A stretch of 49,118 bases of DNA from Bacteriovoracaceae bacterium (GCA_947446575.1 CANFHC010000025.1:1-49118); one strand, 5' to 3'. Positions 8,817 to 17,780 are shown, counted from the stretch's first letter. Numbers and translations: made by a program. The notes: generated by a model not told the origin, from the letters alone.

Positions 8817-9781
8817 GTCATGCCAATAAGCTGATTATCATCTCAGGCCCAACTGCTTCAGGTAAAACAAAAACCAGCATCGATTTAGCAGAAAAAATAA
8901 TGAATCAATTAAAAATTCCAACGGCCATCGTTAATTTTGACTCGCTCTTATTTTATAAAGAACTTTCAATTGGGACAGCTAAACCTACTCTCGATGAACA
9001 AAAAGGCATACCTCACTTCATGATAGACATTGAATCAATCTGTTCTCCGATGAACGCATCTGATTTTATTAAAATTTGCGAAAATAAAATCACTGAATTA
9101 TTAAATAAAAATATTTGTGTGATTTTAGTTGGGGGAAGTGCTTTTTATCTGCGTGCTCTATTAAAAGGTATGTACGAATCGACATCTCCAAGCAAAGAAA
9201 TAAAAAATAAATATGACCAAATTTTAAAAGATAAAGGGATTGACGCCATAGTTGATTATTTACAACTGCATGATCCCGAATCTCTGAAAAATTTGCATTT
9301 AAATGATCATTACAGATTATCGAGGGCCGCTATCCACTTCGAGATGACAGGGACAAAAATCTCTGAGCAAAAGCAGAACTTAGACGACCTTTTCCCCTAT
9401 GACTTTAACGAAATCGTTCACCCATGGAAATTTATTCACTTTTATCTAGATTTACCGAAGGATGAACATTTTAAAATCATTACAAGTCGTACAGAAAAAA
9501 TGTTTGCTGATGGACTTATGTCTGAAATTCAAAAATTACAAGACGACGGCTTCTCATTAGATGAAAAACCACTAAGTTCTATCGGGTATAAAGAGGCCAT
9601 TGAACTAAGAAATGGTCAATTTCCAAGTGAAGAAGCCTGCATTGAGCGAATCTCAATATCCACACGCCAGTTGGCCAAATCACAACGCACTTTTTTTAAA
9701 AGAATTATACCTAAGTACAACTGCAATCCCCTAAAAGATCAAGACAAAATTTTCTCTCTCGTGGAGCTATTCCTCAGATAG
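8813..9781 (+). CDS. miaA: tRNA dimethylallyltransferase MiaA
   Basis: It transfers a dimethylallyl group to A37 of tRNAs that read codons starting with U. The P-loop GPTASGKTKTS lies at residues 11-21. The substrate-binding NFDSLLFYKELSIGTAKPT replaces the more usual DSMQVYRGLDIGTAKP, with the Gln-Val pair substituted. VGGSAFYLRALLKG and SIGYKEAIELRNG follow. The C-terminal RQLAKSQRTFFKR matches the conserved tRNA-contact helix (normally RQLAKRQxTWFR). The length of 322 residues is typical. It is translationally coupled to mutL by a four-base overlap. Confidence 0.94.
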   Translation: MSHANKLIIISGPTASGKTKTSIDLAEKIMNQLKIPTAIVNFDSLLFYKELSIGTAKPTLDEQKGIPHFMIDIESICSPMNASDFIKICENKITELLNKNICVILVGGSAFYLRALLKGMYESTSPSKEIKNKYDQILKDKGIDAIVDYLQLHDPESLKNLHLNDHYRLSRAAIHFEMTGTKISEQKQNLDDLFPYDFNEIVHPWKFIHFYLDLPKDEHFKIITSRTEKMFADGLMSEIQKLQDDGFSLDEKPLSSIGYKEAIELRNGQFPSEEACIERISISTRQLAKSQRTFFKRIIPKYNCNPLKDQDKIFSLVELFLR

Positions 9782-9828
9782 TGATAAAATAAACTTATGT
9801 TTATACAGGCACAAGTAAAGGAATAGTC

Positions 9829-10692
9829 ATGTCACTAGAAACTCAACGTTTAAAAATTATTGTAATTTCTGATGGTACCGGCGAAACGGCAACGGCGATC
9901 TCAAGAGCAGTTATGGCACAATTTAAAGATCGTGAAGTTTATTTTACTCGTTATAAAAATATTAGAACCATTGAACAAATTGATGCCATTTTTAATGAAG
10001 CGGCGATTCATCACGATCTTGTTATTCATACAATTGTTTCTGGAAAATTGCGTGAATATATTGCAGAACTTTCTCGAACTAAACATGTGCGAACTCTCGA
10101 TCTTATAGGCCCTGCTCTAACTGCATTTTCAAATTATTTTAATCAAGAACCTATGTCTGAGCCTGGTCTTCTTCGTGCCGTAAACGAAGAGTACTATAAA
10201 AGAGTGGAGGCGATGGAGTTTACCCTTAATCATGATGATGGAAGAAACCTAGCGTCACTTCATTTAGCTGATGTTATTTTGGTTGGCGTTTCTCGTACTT
10301 CAAAAACTCCATTGTCTGTTTATCTCTCTCAACATGGGATTAAAGTTGTCAATATTCCCATGATTAAAGATCAGCCGCTTCCACTTGAATTGCTGGAAGT
10401 TGATCAAAGAAAAATTTTTGCATTAACAATTGATCCTGATTCTCTTTCTGAAATCAGAAAAAACAGACTTCAACGACTGGGCGCTGATAAACATCAAGGT
10501 GAATACGCTGAACATCATAAAATTGTAGAAGAAATTGAATGGGCCAATAAAATATTTAAAGAAAATAAGCGTTGGCCTGTTTTTAATGTTACAGATAAAG
10601 CCTTAGAAGAAACGGCTGCAGATATTTTGAAACTTCTCAATATGAGAAAGAATAATATTTTTAAACAAACAAAAAATGAGCCTACGGAATAA
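9829..10692 (+). CDS. Pyruvate phosphate dikinase / PEP synthase regulatory protein (DUF299)
   Basis: This 287-residue bifunctional regulator uses ADP to phosphorylate, and phosphate to dephosphorylate, a threonine of pyruvate-phosphate dikinase or PEP synthase, switching that enzyme off or on. The N-terminal VISDGTGETATAISRAV and the P-loop-like VGVSRTSKTPLSVYLSQHG near residues 150-170 are the family hallmarks. IPMIKDQPLP and the C-terminal SLSEIRKNRLQRLG also fit. The gene has its own AAAGGAA ribosome site 47 bases after miaA. The target enzyme is not in this window. Which of PPDK or PEPS it controls cannot be told from sequence by eye. Confidence 0.92.
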   Translation: MSLETQRLKIIVISDGTGETATAISRAVMAQFKDREVYFTRYKNIRTIEQIDAIFNEAAIHHDLVIHTIVSGKLREYIAELSRTKHVRTLDLIGPALTAFSNYFNQEPMSEPGLLRAVNEEYYKRVEAMEFTLNHDDGRNLASLHLADVILVGVSRTSKTPLSVYLSQHGIKVVNIPMIKDQPLPLELLEVDQRKIFALTIDPDSLSEIRKNRLQRLGADKHQGEYAEHHKIVEEIEWANKIFKENKRWPVFNVTDKALEETAADILKLLNMRKNNIFKQTKNEPTE

Positions 10693-10694
10693 AG

Positions 10695-12026
10695 ATGGAA
10701 ATCTTTAAAGACTTAAATGATATTACTTTGCACTTCTCTAAGACGGTGGGAACTAATATATACAATGAACAAGGCCAGAAGCTCGGAAGACTTTCTGATT
10801 TTTTTATTGATTACGAAGAAATTTATCCTTCAGTTTTGGCACTACAGTATAAACGCAGTGGCGTTGTTTTTTATATTTTATGGTCAGAAGTTTTAAATTT
10901 TTCTTATAAAAAAATTATCATTAAAAATGATGCTTTCCCGAGAAGAAGTCGAACATTTCCAAAAACTCTTAATACTAAGACAGTAACAAGTATTTTAGCG
11001 AATCAATTCGCTGGCCCAACAGTTGAGTATCCTCCCCTGGGACAAATCGTTCTTGATAAACAAATTGTCGACACTCATGGAAAAAAAGTTGTTCGTGTCA
11101 ATGACATTCAGTTTATCCGAGCAGGAAAAGATCTGCGTGTCACTCATGCCGAAGTTGGATTGCGCAGTTTTGTGAGACGATTAAGTCTTGAATCACCTAT
11201 TGATTTCTTTGTTAAAGTCATTCGTCCAACATCTAAATATCTAAGTAATGACACTACTATTAATTGGAAATATGTTCATGCTATTCCCAATAGAAATATT
11301 CAAAAGAGTGTTCGCTTAAATCTTACCAACGAAGATTTAAGAGAATTGCATCCAGCGGATCTTGCAGACATTCTAGAAGATTTAGATAGTCATGGTAGAG
11401 AGATGATTTTCTCTAACCTTGACCCAAAACTTGCGGCTGAAACTCTTTCTGAAGTTGACGAAGATTTGCAAGCCTCTTTACTGGAAAATGAAAATCCAGA
11501 AAAAGCTGCTGAAATTATCGAGAACATGGACACCGATGATGCTGCTGATTTATTGAATGAACTAGATGAGGATAAAGCAGATGCCATCATTTCCAATATC
11601 GACGACTTGGAAATCCAAGAAGAAATCCAAGAGCTCCTAGAACATGACGAAGACACTGCCGGTGGTCTTATGACTTCTGAAATTTTTGAAGTCAATGCTG
11701 ACTTAACTAAATCAGAAGTATTAAAATTAATTCAAGAAAAGCATGATGAGGTTGTCTCTTTTTTTGATATTTATGTAATTGATGAAAACAAAAAATTAAT
11801 AGGAACTCTGTCATTGCAAGAAATGCTTATTCATCAAGAAAACTTAACCGTTTTAGAAATGATGAACGATTCCGATATCAAATTTATGAATGTAGATACA
11901 CACTGGAAAGAAGTTGCTAACTTCATGAATAAATATAACATGATCACTGTACCTATTGTTTCCGATGATAATGAACTTCTTGGAATGGTTTCAGTTGATG
12001 ATATTCTCGATAGGCTCCTTTCATGA
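10695..12026 (+). CDS. Soluble PRC-barrel / MgtE_N / CBS protein, likely regulator of the adjacent Nramp-type transporter
   Basis: 443 residues with no membrane segment. Residues about 12-75 and 115-165 look like two PRC-barrel beta domains. Residues about 215-325 are the acidic helical MgtE_N superhelix: LHPADLADILEDLD, then repeats such as ENPEKAAEIIENMDTDDAADLL. LLEHDEDTAGGLMTSEI then matches the start of the MgtE CBS region, and two CBS motifs follow (about 325-443, ending LLGMVSVDDILDRLL). In MgtE this cytosolic half senses Mg2+ and gates a C-terminal membrane pore. The pore is absent here; a separate Nramp-family gene overlaps the 3' end by four bases. Many Asp/Glu residues suit divalent-cation sensing. 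A function as cation-sensing gate or partner of that transporter is inference. The gene begins two bases after the regulator gene upstream. Confidence 0.85.
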   Translation: MEIFKDLNDITLHFSKTVGTNIYNEQGQKLGRLSDFFIDYEEIYPSVLALQYKRSGVVFYILWSEVLNFSYKKIIIKNDAFPRRSRTFPKTLNTKTVTSILANQFAGPTVEYPPLGQIVLDKQIVDTHGKKVVRVNDIQFIRAGKDLRVTHAEVGLRSFVRRLSLESPIDFFVKVIRPTSKYLSNDTTINWKYVHAIPNRNIQKSVRLNLTNEDLRELHPADLADILEDLDSHGREMIFSNLDPKLAAETLSEVDEDLQASLLENENPEKAAEIIENMDTDDAADLLNELDEDKADAIISNIDDLEIQEEIQELLEHDEDTAGGLMTSEIFEVNADLTKSEVLKLIQEKHDEVVSFFDIYVIDENKKLIGTLSLQEMLIHQENLTVLEMMNDSDIKFMNVDTHWKEVANFMNKYNMITVPIVSDDNELLGMVSVDDILDRLLS

Positions 12027-13282
12027 AAATAGAATCTAAGAAAAAATTCTTATCTCCTTTTTGGATAAAATTAACTTTATTTTTAAGTATTGTTGGCCCT
12101 GGTCTCGTTACTGCGAATCTTGATAATGACGCCGGAGGAATTGCCACTTACTCTCTTGCTGGTGCCCAAACGGGATATCGATTTTTATGGCTACTCCTTC
12201 CCGTAACTGTGGCATTGGTCATGTTTCAAGAAATGTCTGCGCGTATGGGGATTGTTTCCGGAAAAGGATTGGCCGATTTAATCCGTGAAAAATTTGGACT
12301 TCGGATTACTTTCTATGCTCTTTTCTTTCTCCTATTTGCAGATCTTGGAAATACGATGGCGGAGTTTGCTGGGATTGCCTCGTCTGGAGAAATTTTTGGA
12401 GTTTCTCGTTATTTTACAGTACCTATTTGTGCCACTCTCGTTTGGCTATTAGTTTTAAAAAGCGATTACAAAGGTGTAGAGCGAATTTTTATTCTTGGCT
12501 GCTGTGTATTTCTCACTTATATAGTTTCAGGATTTTTAGTTGGTCCAGACTGGGGAGAGATTACAACTTCAATAATTAAACCCAACTTCACTTCTATTTC
12601 CATAAAAGACTTACCAATCATGGTGGGTTTAATGGGAACTTCTATAACCCCATGGATGCAATTTTATATTCAGGCCGCTGTGGTAGAAAAAGGAATTCCG
12701 ACTAAACATCTTTGGCATTCTAAAATTGATGTTATCGCTGGATGCACTCTAACATTAATCGTTTCGATGTTTATTATGATTTGTTGTGCGGCAACTATTC
12801 ATAAGGCCGGCATAAGTATCACAGATGCAAAAGATGCGGCCATTGCTTTGCAGCCGCTCGCTGGAAAATATGCTTCTATGCTTTTTGGCTTTGGTTTATT
12901 TAATGCTTCATTTTTTGCAGCGGCAATTTTACCACTCGCTGCCAGCTATTACATATGCGAAGGAATGGGTTGGGAGTCTGGAGTCGATAAAACTTTTAAA
13001 GAAGCTCCACATTTTTTTTCCGTGTTTACTTTTATGATTGTTATCGGTGGAGCTATTACACTGATTCCGAATATCAATCTCTTTAATATTCTCTATTACT
13101 CACAAGTCATTGATGGATTACTTATACCAATTGTTATACTTTTTATTATTAAACTTTGTAATGATCCAGATATCATGGGTGAGTTTACCAACTCTCCCAC
13201 TCAAAACTTTATTAGTTATATATTGGTATTTTTGATGTTTTTATTAAACATTCCTATGATCTATTATACTTTTTTCCATTAA
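12023..13282 (+). CDS. Nramp-related divalent metal (probably Mg2+/Mn2+) transporter
   Basis: This 419-residue inner-membrane protein has about eleven hydrophobic segments of LeuT fold. In the Nramp family two unwound helices bind the ion through DPGN (helix 1) and a Met-Pro-His (helix 6). Here helix 1 reads GPGLVTANLDNDAGG, so the aspartate is kept at 36 but Pro and Asn are Ala37 and Gly39. Helix 6 reads GTSITPWMQFY, so the transition-metal-selective Met is Thr209 before Pro210. Loss of that methionine is the hallmark of Nramp-related Mg2+ transporters, which prefer hard ions. The overlapping upstream gene carries the MgtE Mg2+-sensing half, which independently points to Mg2+. The start ATG lies inside the end of that gene. 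Confidence 0.88.
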   Translation: MKIESKKKFLSPFWIKLTLFLSIVGPGLVTANLDNDAGGIATYSLAGAQTGYRFLWLLLPVTVALVMFQEMSARMGIVSGKGLADLIREKFGLRITFYALFFLLFADLGNTMAEFAGIASSGEIFGVSRYFTVPICATLVWLLVLKSDYKGVERIFILGCCVFLTYIVSGFLVGPDWGEITTSIIKPNFTSISIKDLPIMVGLMGTSITPWMQFYIQAAVVEKGIPTKHLWHSKIDVIAGCTLTLIVSMFIMICCAATIHKAGISITDAKDAAIALQPLAGKYASMLFGFGLFNASFFAAAILPLAASYYICEGMGWESGVDKTFKEAPHFFSVFTFMIVIGGAITLIPNINLFNILYYSQVIDGLLIPIVILFIIKLCNDPDIMGEFTNSPTQNFISYILVFLMFLLNIPMIYYTFFH

Positions 13283-13287
13283 AATTT

Positions 13288-15291
13288 TTAGAGTTGATCA
13301 CAAAGATCAATTGTTTGATCTTCGCGGTTGAGGGTAATTTCAAGCTTGTGCTCAATGTCTTCCCCTTTCTTTTTAAAGAATATTTCATATGACTGTGGAG
13401 TTAGTTGTCCTTTATCATCTAGAGCTAAAGGGAATGCAATCCCAAATGTTTCTGCCATAGGAATAGGACTTACACGCTTTTCTCCATATAGTTCAAAACG
13501 TATTTCACCTTGAGCGCAGGCTGAGGATGTATTTAAGTAACCATAAGCGATTGCAGGCATGTCTGGAACTTCCACTTCTACTGCTGAAGCATTATCTACG
13601 CGCATTTCTTTTATAAAATGTTTTTTCCCTTCGATTTGAACTCTTAGAGAAAATTCCTTCGACATCGGAACTTTAATATTGCTTAGAAGATCAACTTCTC
13701 TTTTTTGTCCATCGACGAACACTTGCATTTTTTGTTTATCAAAATGGGACAAAACGATATTACCTTTATCAAAAGAATTATGAGCATCATTGGCCGGTTC
13801 ACGAGCCCCATCAGATTTAACATTTTTAGTCTTAACGACAGGAGCATCAACAACAACAGGTGATTGTGCAGGCTCTTGCAATGAAATATAAAGGTATGCC
13901 CCACTTCCGACAACGACTGCAAGTAAAGCGGCTATCGTGCCCGATGAAGATTTTTTAGTTGGTGAACTTTTCTTCAATTCATTTTTCAGCATTCTTGTTT
14001 TTGTACTATCTATTTTTTTTCCGAGAGTAGACTTTGTTTGTCCCGGCTTAGTAGCCTTAGAAACATCTTCGATAATACGCGATGCCGTCATGTCATTTCC
14101 GGCTAGGTTTTTGTCCTTACTCGCTGTGTTGGATTTTTTTACAGTCTGAGTTTGTTTACCTTTCGACTTCTCTTCATCAAAACCAAAATCTAATATTTGT
14201 TCGCGTTCACGCGCCTTCTCACTAGACACTGAATTATTGGTGCTTGTGGATTCGCGAGCGTTTGTTCCGCTTTCAGTTTCTTTTTTTACTTCTTCTAAGT
14301 AGGGCTTAATGTCAATTTTTCCAAATTCAAACATTTTCTCGCGATCTTTTTTTATTTCATCTCTAAAAAGTTCTTGAGAAAAATAAGATAAGTCAGTCGC
14401 ATTGAAATCTGGAAATTTCGCATAAAGAAATTTCATCAATGCTCTATTCATTTGGTCTAGGTTATCAAATCGTTTTGTACGATCTTTACTTAAAGCTTTT
14501 AGAACAATCTCATCTAGTTCTTTTGGGACATTGGGATTGATTGAAGAAGGTACTGGAATTTTACATTCCTGAATTTTTTTTAAGACTGCGAGGTCATTAT
14601 TTTCTTTAAATAATTTTCTTGAACAAAGCATTTCCCAAAGGGTAATCCCCACGGCAAATTGATCATAACGGGAATCAAGCTCCATTCCCTCAAGATATTC
14701 AGGCGCCAGGTAAGAAAGTTTACCCTTTATCGTTCCTGCTTGAGTTGATTCTGTATTTGTTTGTGATTTTGCAATACCAAAGTCGATGATTTTAACTGCA
14801 CCGTCATACGTGAGCATGATATTGTGCGGAGAAATATCACGGTGAATGATATTTGCTTCCTGTCCAGTTAACTTATCTCTAAAAGTGTGGGCGTAATAAA
14901 GTCCCTGACAAGCTTGAGAAATAATATAAGTTGATATTTCGACCGGGAATACAAATTTTCTCTCTTTTAATTTGTCTAAAAATTCTTTGAGGTTTCTGCC
15001 ATCAGCGTATTCCATAGCAACAAAAAGTTGCCCCTTATTCATACCATAATCGTAAGTCTGAATAACGTTGGGGTGAAGTAATCCAAAAGTAACTTTGATC
15101 TCATCCATAAACATAGTTTTGAATGCTTCATCTTTTGAAAATTGGGGTTGAACCATTTTAATAGCAACAACTTTATCTGCTTGTTCCCCAAGAAAGCGTG
15201 CACGACAAATTTTTGCCATACCACCATCGACCAAATGATCTAGGATCAAATAGCGGCCGAAGCGTTCACGTTTTGTTGTTTCACTACTCAT
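13288..15291 (-). CDS. Membrane-anchored Ser/Thr protein kinase
   Basis: 667 residues. The N-terminal Hanks-type kinase domain (about 11-290) has the glycine loop (LVDGGMAKICRARFLG), the ATP lysine in VVAIKMV, catalytic HRDISPHNIML and IDFGIAK. HRDxSPxN rather than HRDLKPxN is common in myxobacterial and Bdellovibrio kinases. A polar Lys/Ser/Thr-rich linker follows. One membrane helix lies at about 448-469 (GTIAALLAVVVGSGAYLYI). An extracytoplasmic C-terminal domain of about 190 residues with a PEGA-like beta pattern contains one Cys near each end. It is the last gene of a leftward overlapping group. It converges on the Nramp gene with five bases between them. Confidence 0.92.
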   Translation of the reverse strand: MSSETTKRERFGRYLILDHLVDGGMAKICRARFLGEQADKVVAIKMVQPQFSKDEAFKTMFMDEIKVTFGLLHPNVIQTYDYGMNKGQLFVAMEYADGRNLKEFLDKLKERKFVFPVEISTYIISQACQGLYYAHTFRDKLTGQEANIIHRDISPHNIMLTYDGAVKIIDFGIAKSQTNTESTQAGTIKGKLSYLAPEYLEGMELDSRYDQFAVGITLWEMLCSRKLFKENNDLAVLKKIQECKIPVPSSINPNVPKELDEIVLKALSKDRTKRFDNLDQMNRALMKFLYAKFPDFNATDLSYFSQELFRDEIKKDREKMFEFGKIDIKPYLEEVKKETESGTNARESTSTNNSVSSEKAREREQILDFGFDEEKSKGKQTQTVKKSNTASKDKNLAGNDMTASRIIEDVSKATKPGQTKSTLGKKIDSTKTRMLKNELKKSSPTKKSSSGTIAALLAVVVGSGAYLYISLQEPAQSPVVVDAPVVKTKNVKSDGAREPANDAHNSFDKGNIVLSHFDKQKMQVFVDGQKREVDLLSNIKVPMSKEFSLRVQIEGKKHFIKEMRVDNASAVEVEVPDMPAIAYGYLNTSSACAQGEIRFELYGEKRVSPIPMAETFGIAFPLALDDKGQLTPQSYEIFFKKKGEDIEHKLEITLNREDQTIDLCDQL

Positions 15292-15345
15292 TTTTTCTTC
15301 TACTCCTGATACTTTTTATCGGAATAGAGTCTCAAAAGCTTAAGT

Positions 15346-15870
15346 TTATTTTATCAATTTTTCTGAATACCCCGGAAAGTTCATTATCAAGGGTTTATGA
15401 TCAGGGTCTTTCTTGCAAATACCGAAAATGTGGTAAAGTCGAAAACCATTAAGTTGAGAATCGGGGTGCTGTAATATGTGCTTTTTGAACTCTATAAGTT
15501 CAAATCGAGTATAGCCTGACTTCTCTAATTGTTCGTATAACGAAGAATAAGGAATGTCCTTTGTATCAAGTGAATAAGCCAAAACAACTCGAGAGTCACC
15601 ACATTTAATCATTTGGTCTAGTTCATCTTTTGAAAACCAAAAATTAAATGCCGACTGAGGAGCCACGTGGGCCATCATCACATCTAGTTGCAAAGTCAAT
15701 TCGTGAAACCAAGAAACACGAGTAAAAACTAAATCTTCTTTCCACGTTTTATCTGTAAAAGTTCCATTTCTTAATAAGAAATTATCTTCTTTCACAATAT
15801 TCTTACTCAAGTTTGAGCAAGAGAAAGAAATAATTAAAATTAATAGTAAAGAGATATTTTTAAATTTCAT
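15346..15870 (-). CDS. Putative lipoprotein
   Basis: This 174-residue protein starts with a lipoprotein signal (MKFKNISLLLILIISFSC, lipobox cysteine at 18), so it is probably anchored in an envelope membrane. The mature part is mixed alpha/beta with no family I recognise. SRVVLAYSLDTKDIPYSSLYEQL and HILQHPDSQLNGFRLYHIFG are the better-formed segments. The gene overlaps the end of the hydrolase-like gene upstream by 11 bases and precedes the kinase gene by 54 bases, so it is likely made together with them. A link to kinase signalling is possible from context only. Confidence 0.72.
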   Translation of the reverse strand: MKFKNISLLLILIISFSCSNLSKNIVKEDNFLLRNGTFTDKTWKEDLVFTRVSWFHELTLQLDVMMAHVAPQSAFNFWFSKDELDQMIKCGDSRVVLAYSLDTKDIPYSSLYEQLEKSGYTRFELIEFKKHILQHPDSQLNGFRLYHIFGICKKDPDHKPLIMNFPGYSEKLIK

Positions 15871-16807
15871 AAAGCTTCATCCAATTCATTATGTCCAAAT
15901 AGACTTTTTCTTTTTCTCTTTCATTATACAAGTCGTGCTTCATAAGGGAATATATCTTTTCTGTAAGTAGCTCTTTTTTTATTCCTTTAGAAAAATATTC
16001 AATACCACCAGAGGACACTACGTCACCATAATCTGATTTCATGATAAGCAAAGGTTTACCTAGAAAATACGACTCTTGATAAATATTGCTCACTTTTTTT
16101 TGAATTTCTTTGAGACTATTAAATGTCGGACGGTGAATCACCAAAGGATCTTGTTCATAATTTAAAATAGAATCCGGCCCTGTTAAAACACTTTCACCTT
16201 TTAATATTCTTAGAGGTCTTGAGTGTCCTAATATTTTTTTTATTCCTGACTTTGACATAAAAGGCTGTTCTTCTAGTTGTAAAAGCAAAGAATTAAATTT
16301 TAAAATAAAATTAGAAAGAATAAGTCCATCAATTTTATGACCGAATGAATCTTGAAATTGGTTCATTAAATCGAGAGCGACCAAGCCCCCCATACCGTGT
16401 CCTGCGATTATCCATTTTTCATCTGCCGTTTTATCTTCGTAATGTTCTAGAAAGTAATGAAAATCTCGAGCCAAATGATCGAACTGCTCAAAGTGCCCTC
16501 GAGTCCCTGAACTTAATCCATGGCCGACGAAATCCATCGCCACAAAAGTAATTCCTGGATTATTTTTTCTACTCCAATCTATAAAATCTTGGAATCTTCC
16601 ATGATATTGCCCGATATCATGTAAAAGAAAAACCGTTACATTTTTTTTAACATCAGATTGAAGAGCTTCATATTTTTTTACATAAATTTGACTTGGATTA
16701 TATCCAGGAGTGGGATTAGAAGACGAAAAGTGGCTCACAGAAATTTTCTGATCTAATTTTTTCCAGCTCATAGAGCTTGTCGTAGAACTTTCTATTTCAT
16801 TCTGCAT
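15860..16807 (-). CDS. Alpha/beta-hydrolase (monoacylglycerol-lipase-like) lacking the nucleophile serine
   Basis: This 315-residue protein resembles the serine aminopeptidase S33 / lysophospholipase group. FLLHDIGQYHGRFQDFIDW stands in place of the usual HGxxEHsxRY, and MDFVGHGLSSG is the canonical DxxGHGxSxG strand. The nucleophile elbow, normally GHSMGG, is GHGMGG with Gly138 (codon GGT at 16394-16396) in place of serine. The acid (SDYGD, about 265) and the histidine (LMKHDLYNEREKEKV, about 290) remain. One transition (AGT to GGT) would explain the change, so this is either a recent inactivation, a pseudoenzyme with a binding role, or a base-call error. There is no signal peptide. It overlaps its neighbours on both sides by 11 bases. 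Confidence 0.82.
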   Translation of the reverse strand: MQNEIESSTTSSMSWKKLDQKISVSHFSSSNPTPGYNPSQIYVKKYEALQSDVKKNVTVFLLHDIGQYHGRFQDFIDWSRKNNPGITFVAMDFVGHGLSSGTRGHFEQFDHLARDFHYFLEHYEDKTADEKWIIAGHGMGGLVALDLMNQFQDSFGHKIDGLILSNFILKFNSLLLQLEEQPFMSKSGIKKILGHSRPLRILKGESVLTGPDSILNYEQDPLVIHRPTFNSLKEIQKKVSNIYQESYFLGKPLLIMKSDYGDVVSSGGIEYFSKGIKKELLTEKIYSLMKHDLYNEREKEKVYLDIMNWMKLYEI

Positions 16808-17567
16808 AATTTAACATAATTTTTTTTGCTTGATCATTGATTTCAACAATTCGACAAATCGCCATCTGTGATTTTGGACTATATTCTTTAATATTCACTT
16901 TAATATTTTTTGCTTTTAGAGTTGATCCTGCATAGATAGAACATAGCAGATCACTCCCTGTTTGAAATGCTCCAGCACCAAGCAGTGTACACTCTTTAAT
17001 TCCTGCTTTATTTATTAATGCAACCAATGGAAGTGGATCGTGTTGAACTACCATTAATAATGGAGCCGGCTCTCTAATATTTGATAAATTAACAGACATT
17101 TTTTTTGGATCTAGAGGCGTTTCTCCAATTTCAATCCAACCTGGCATTCCTGCTGAAAATATTAGAGTGTGATTATTTATTCTTTTATCGTCTATTGCTT
17201 CTTTTAATTCTGTAATAGAAAATGGACCAAATTTATCTTCTACGACAGTACTCTTTCTATCTAAGCCTATTTTGATAAAAAACAATTCTTCTTCATCTCT
17301 AACTTTTTTCCAATCAAAATGAAAAATTAATTCTGGTGAACTCTCATCTATTGCTTCTGCTTCTTTTTTATCATTTTTCCTTTTACCAGTATCTGGTGAT
17401 TTAAAATCCAACTCCGTAACATCTTTTAAACGTTCCCAGTTTTGAAAACCTTTTTTCCAAATATAGGATTCAATATTAATGTCACCTTTAACGAATAATT
17501 CTCTTAGTGTCTCTTCACCAACAGGACCTAGTCGCTCTGAACCTTGAACATAATACCAGTTGGACAT
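16797..17567 (-). CDS. Tandem GYF_2-domain protein with PilZ-like C-terminal region
   Basis: 256 residues, cytoplasmic. Residues 1-50 form a GYF_2 domain: WYYVQGSERLGPVGEETL, then the WKKGFQNWERL helix. A second, degenerate copy lies at about 105-160 (EDKFGPFSITELKEAI, then SAGMPGWIEIGETPL). The last 90 residues (REPAPLLMVVQHDPLPLVAL, CTLLGAGAFQTGSDLLCSIY, KSQMAICRIVEIND) are all-beta and have the rhythm of a PilZ domain, but the RxxxR and DxSxxG c-di-GMP motifs are poor, so that call is weak. GYF_2 domains are protein-interaction modules, frequent in this bacterial group. It is the first gene of the leftward group ending in the kinase. Confidence 0.75.
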   Translation of the reverse strand: MSNWYYVQGSERLGPVGEETLRELFVKGDINIESYIWKKGFQNWERLKDVTELDFKSPDTGKRKNDKKEAEAIDESSPELIFHFDWKKVRDEEELFFIKIGLDRKSTVVEDKFGPFSITELKEAIDDKRINNHTLIFSAGMPGWIEIGETPLDPKKMSVNLSNIREPAPLLMVVQHDPLPLVALINKAGIKECTLLGAGAFQTGSDLLCSIYAGSTLKAKNIKVNIKEYSPKSQMAICRIVEINDQAKKIMLNYAE

Positions 17568-17706
17568 CTGACTCTCCTCTCTTTATCTACCAATTCTTTT
17601 TTTATCTAATTTTATTTTAACCTTTTGAAAAGACGATAACAGCGCGAAGATTTTGCCCTATCTTAATGAAAAAGCTCGGTTATTGAAAAGTGTTCGAGTC
17701 TCCTAC

Positions 17707-17733
17707 TCAAGAAATCGAAGCATTTGACGATAA
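17707..17733 (+). promoter_or_regulatory. Candidate FliA (sigma-28)-type promoter
   Basis: TCAAGAAA at 17707-17714 and GACGATAA at 17726-17733 are separated by exactly 11 bases. This is the spacing of the flagellar sigma-28 consensus TAAAGTTT-N11-GCCGATAA; the -10 matches 7 of 8 and the -35 about 4 of 8. A transcript would start near 17740, about 40 bases before the vWA-like lipoprotein gene. A second GACGATAA at 17632-17639 lacks a suitable -35. No better sigma-70 promoter is apparent in this gap. Confidence 0.35.
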
Positions 17734-17780
17734 GTCTAAAGATAACTGTGAGTAAAAAATTTTCTGGAAAAGGTATAACT

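Noticed and set aside
13294-13310. TTGATC/GATCAA hairpin at the Nramp-kinase junction
   Set aside because: Six AT-rich pairs lying inside the kinase coding end with no T-run, so it is not a convincing terminator.
17690-17715. GTTCGAGTC resembling a tRNA T-loop
   Set aside because: No matching stems or acceptor arm around it; chance match.
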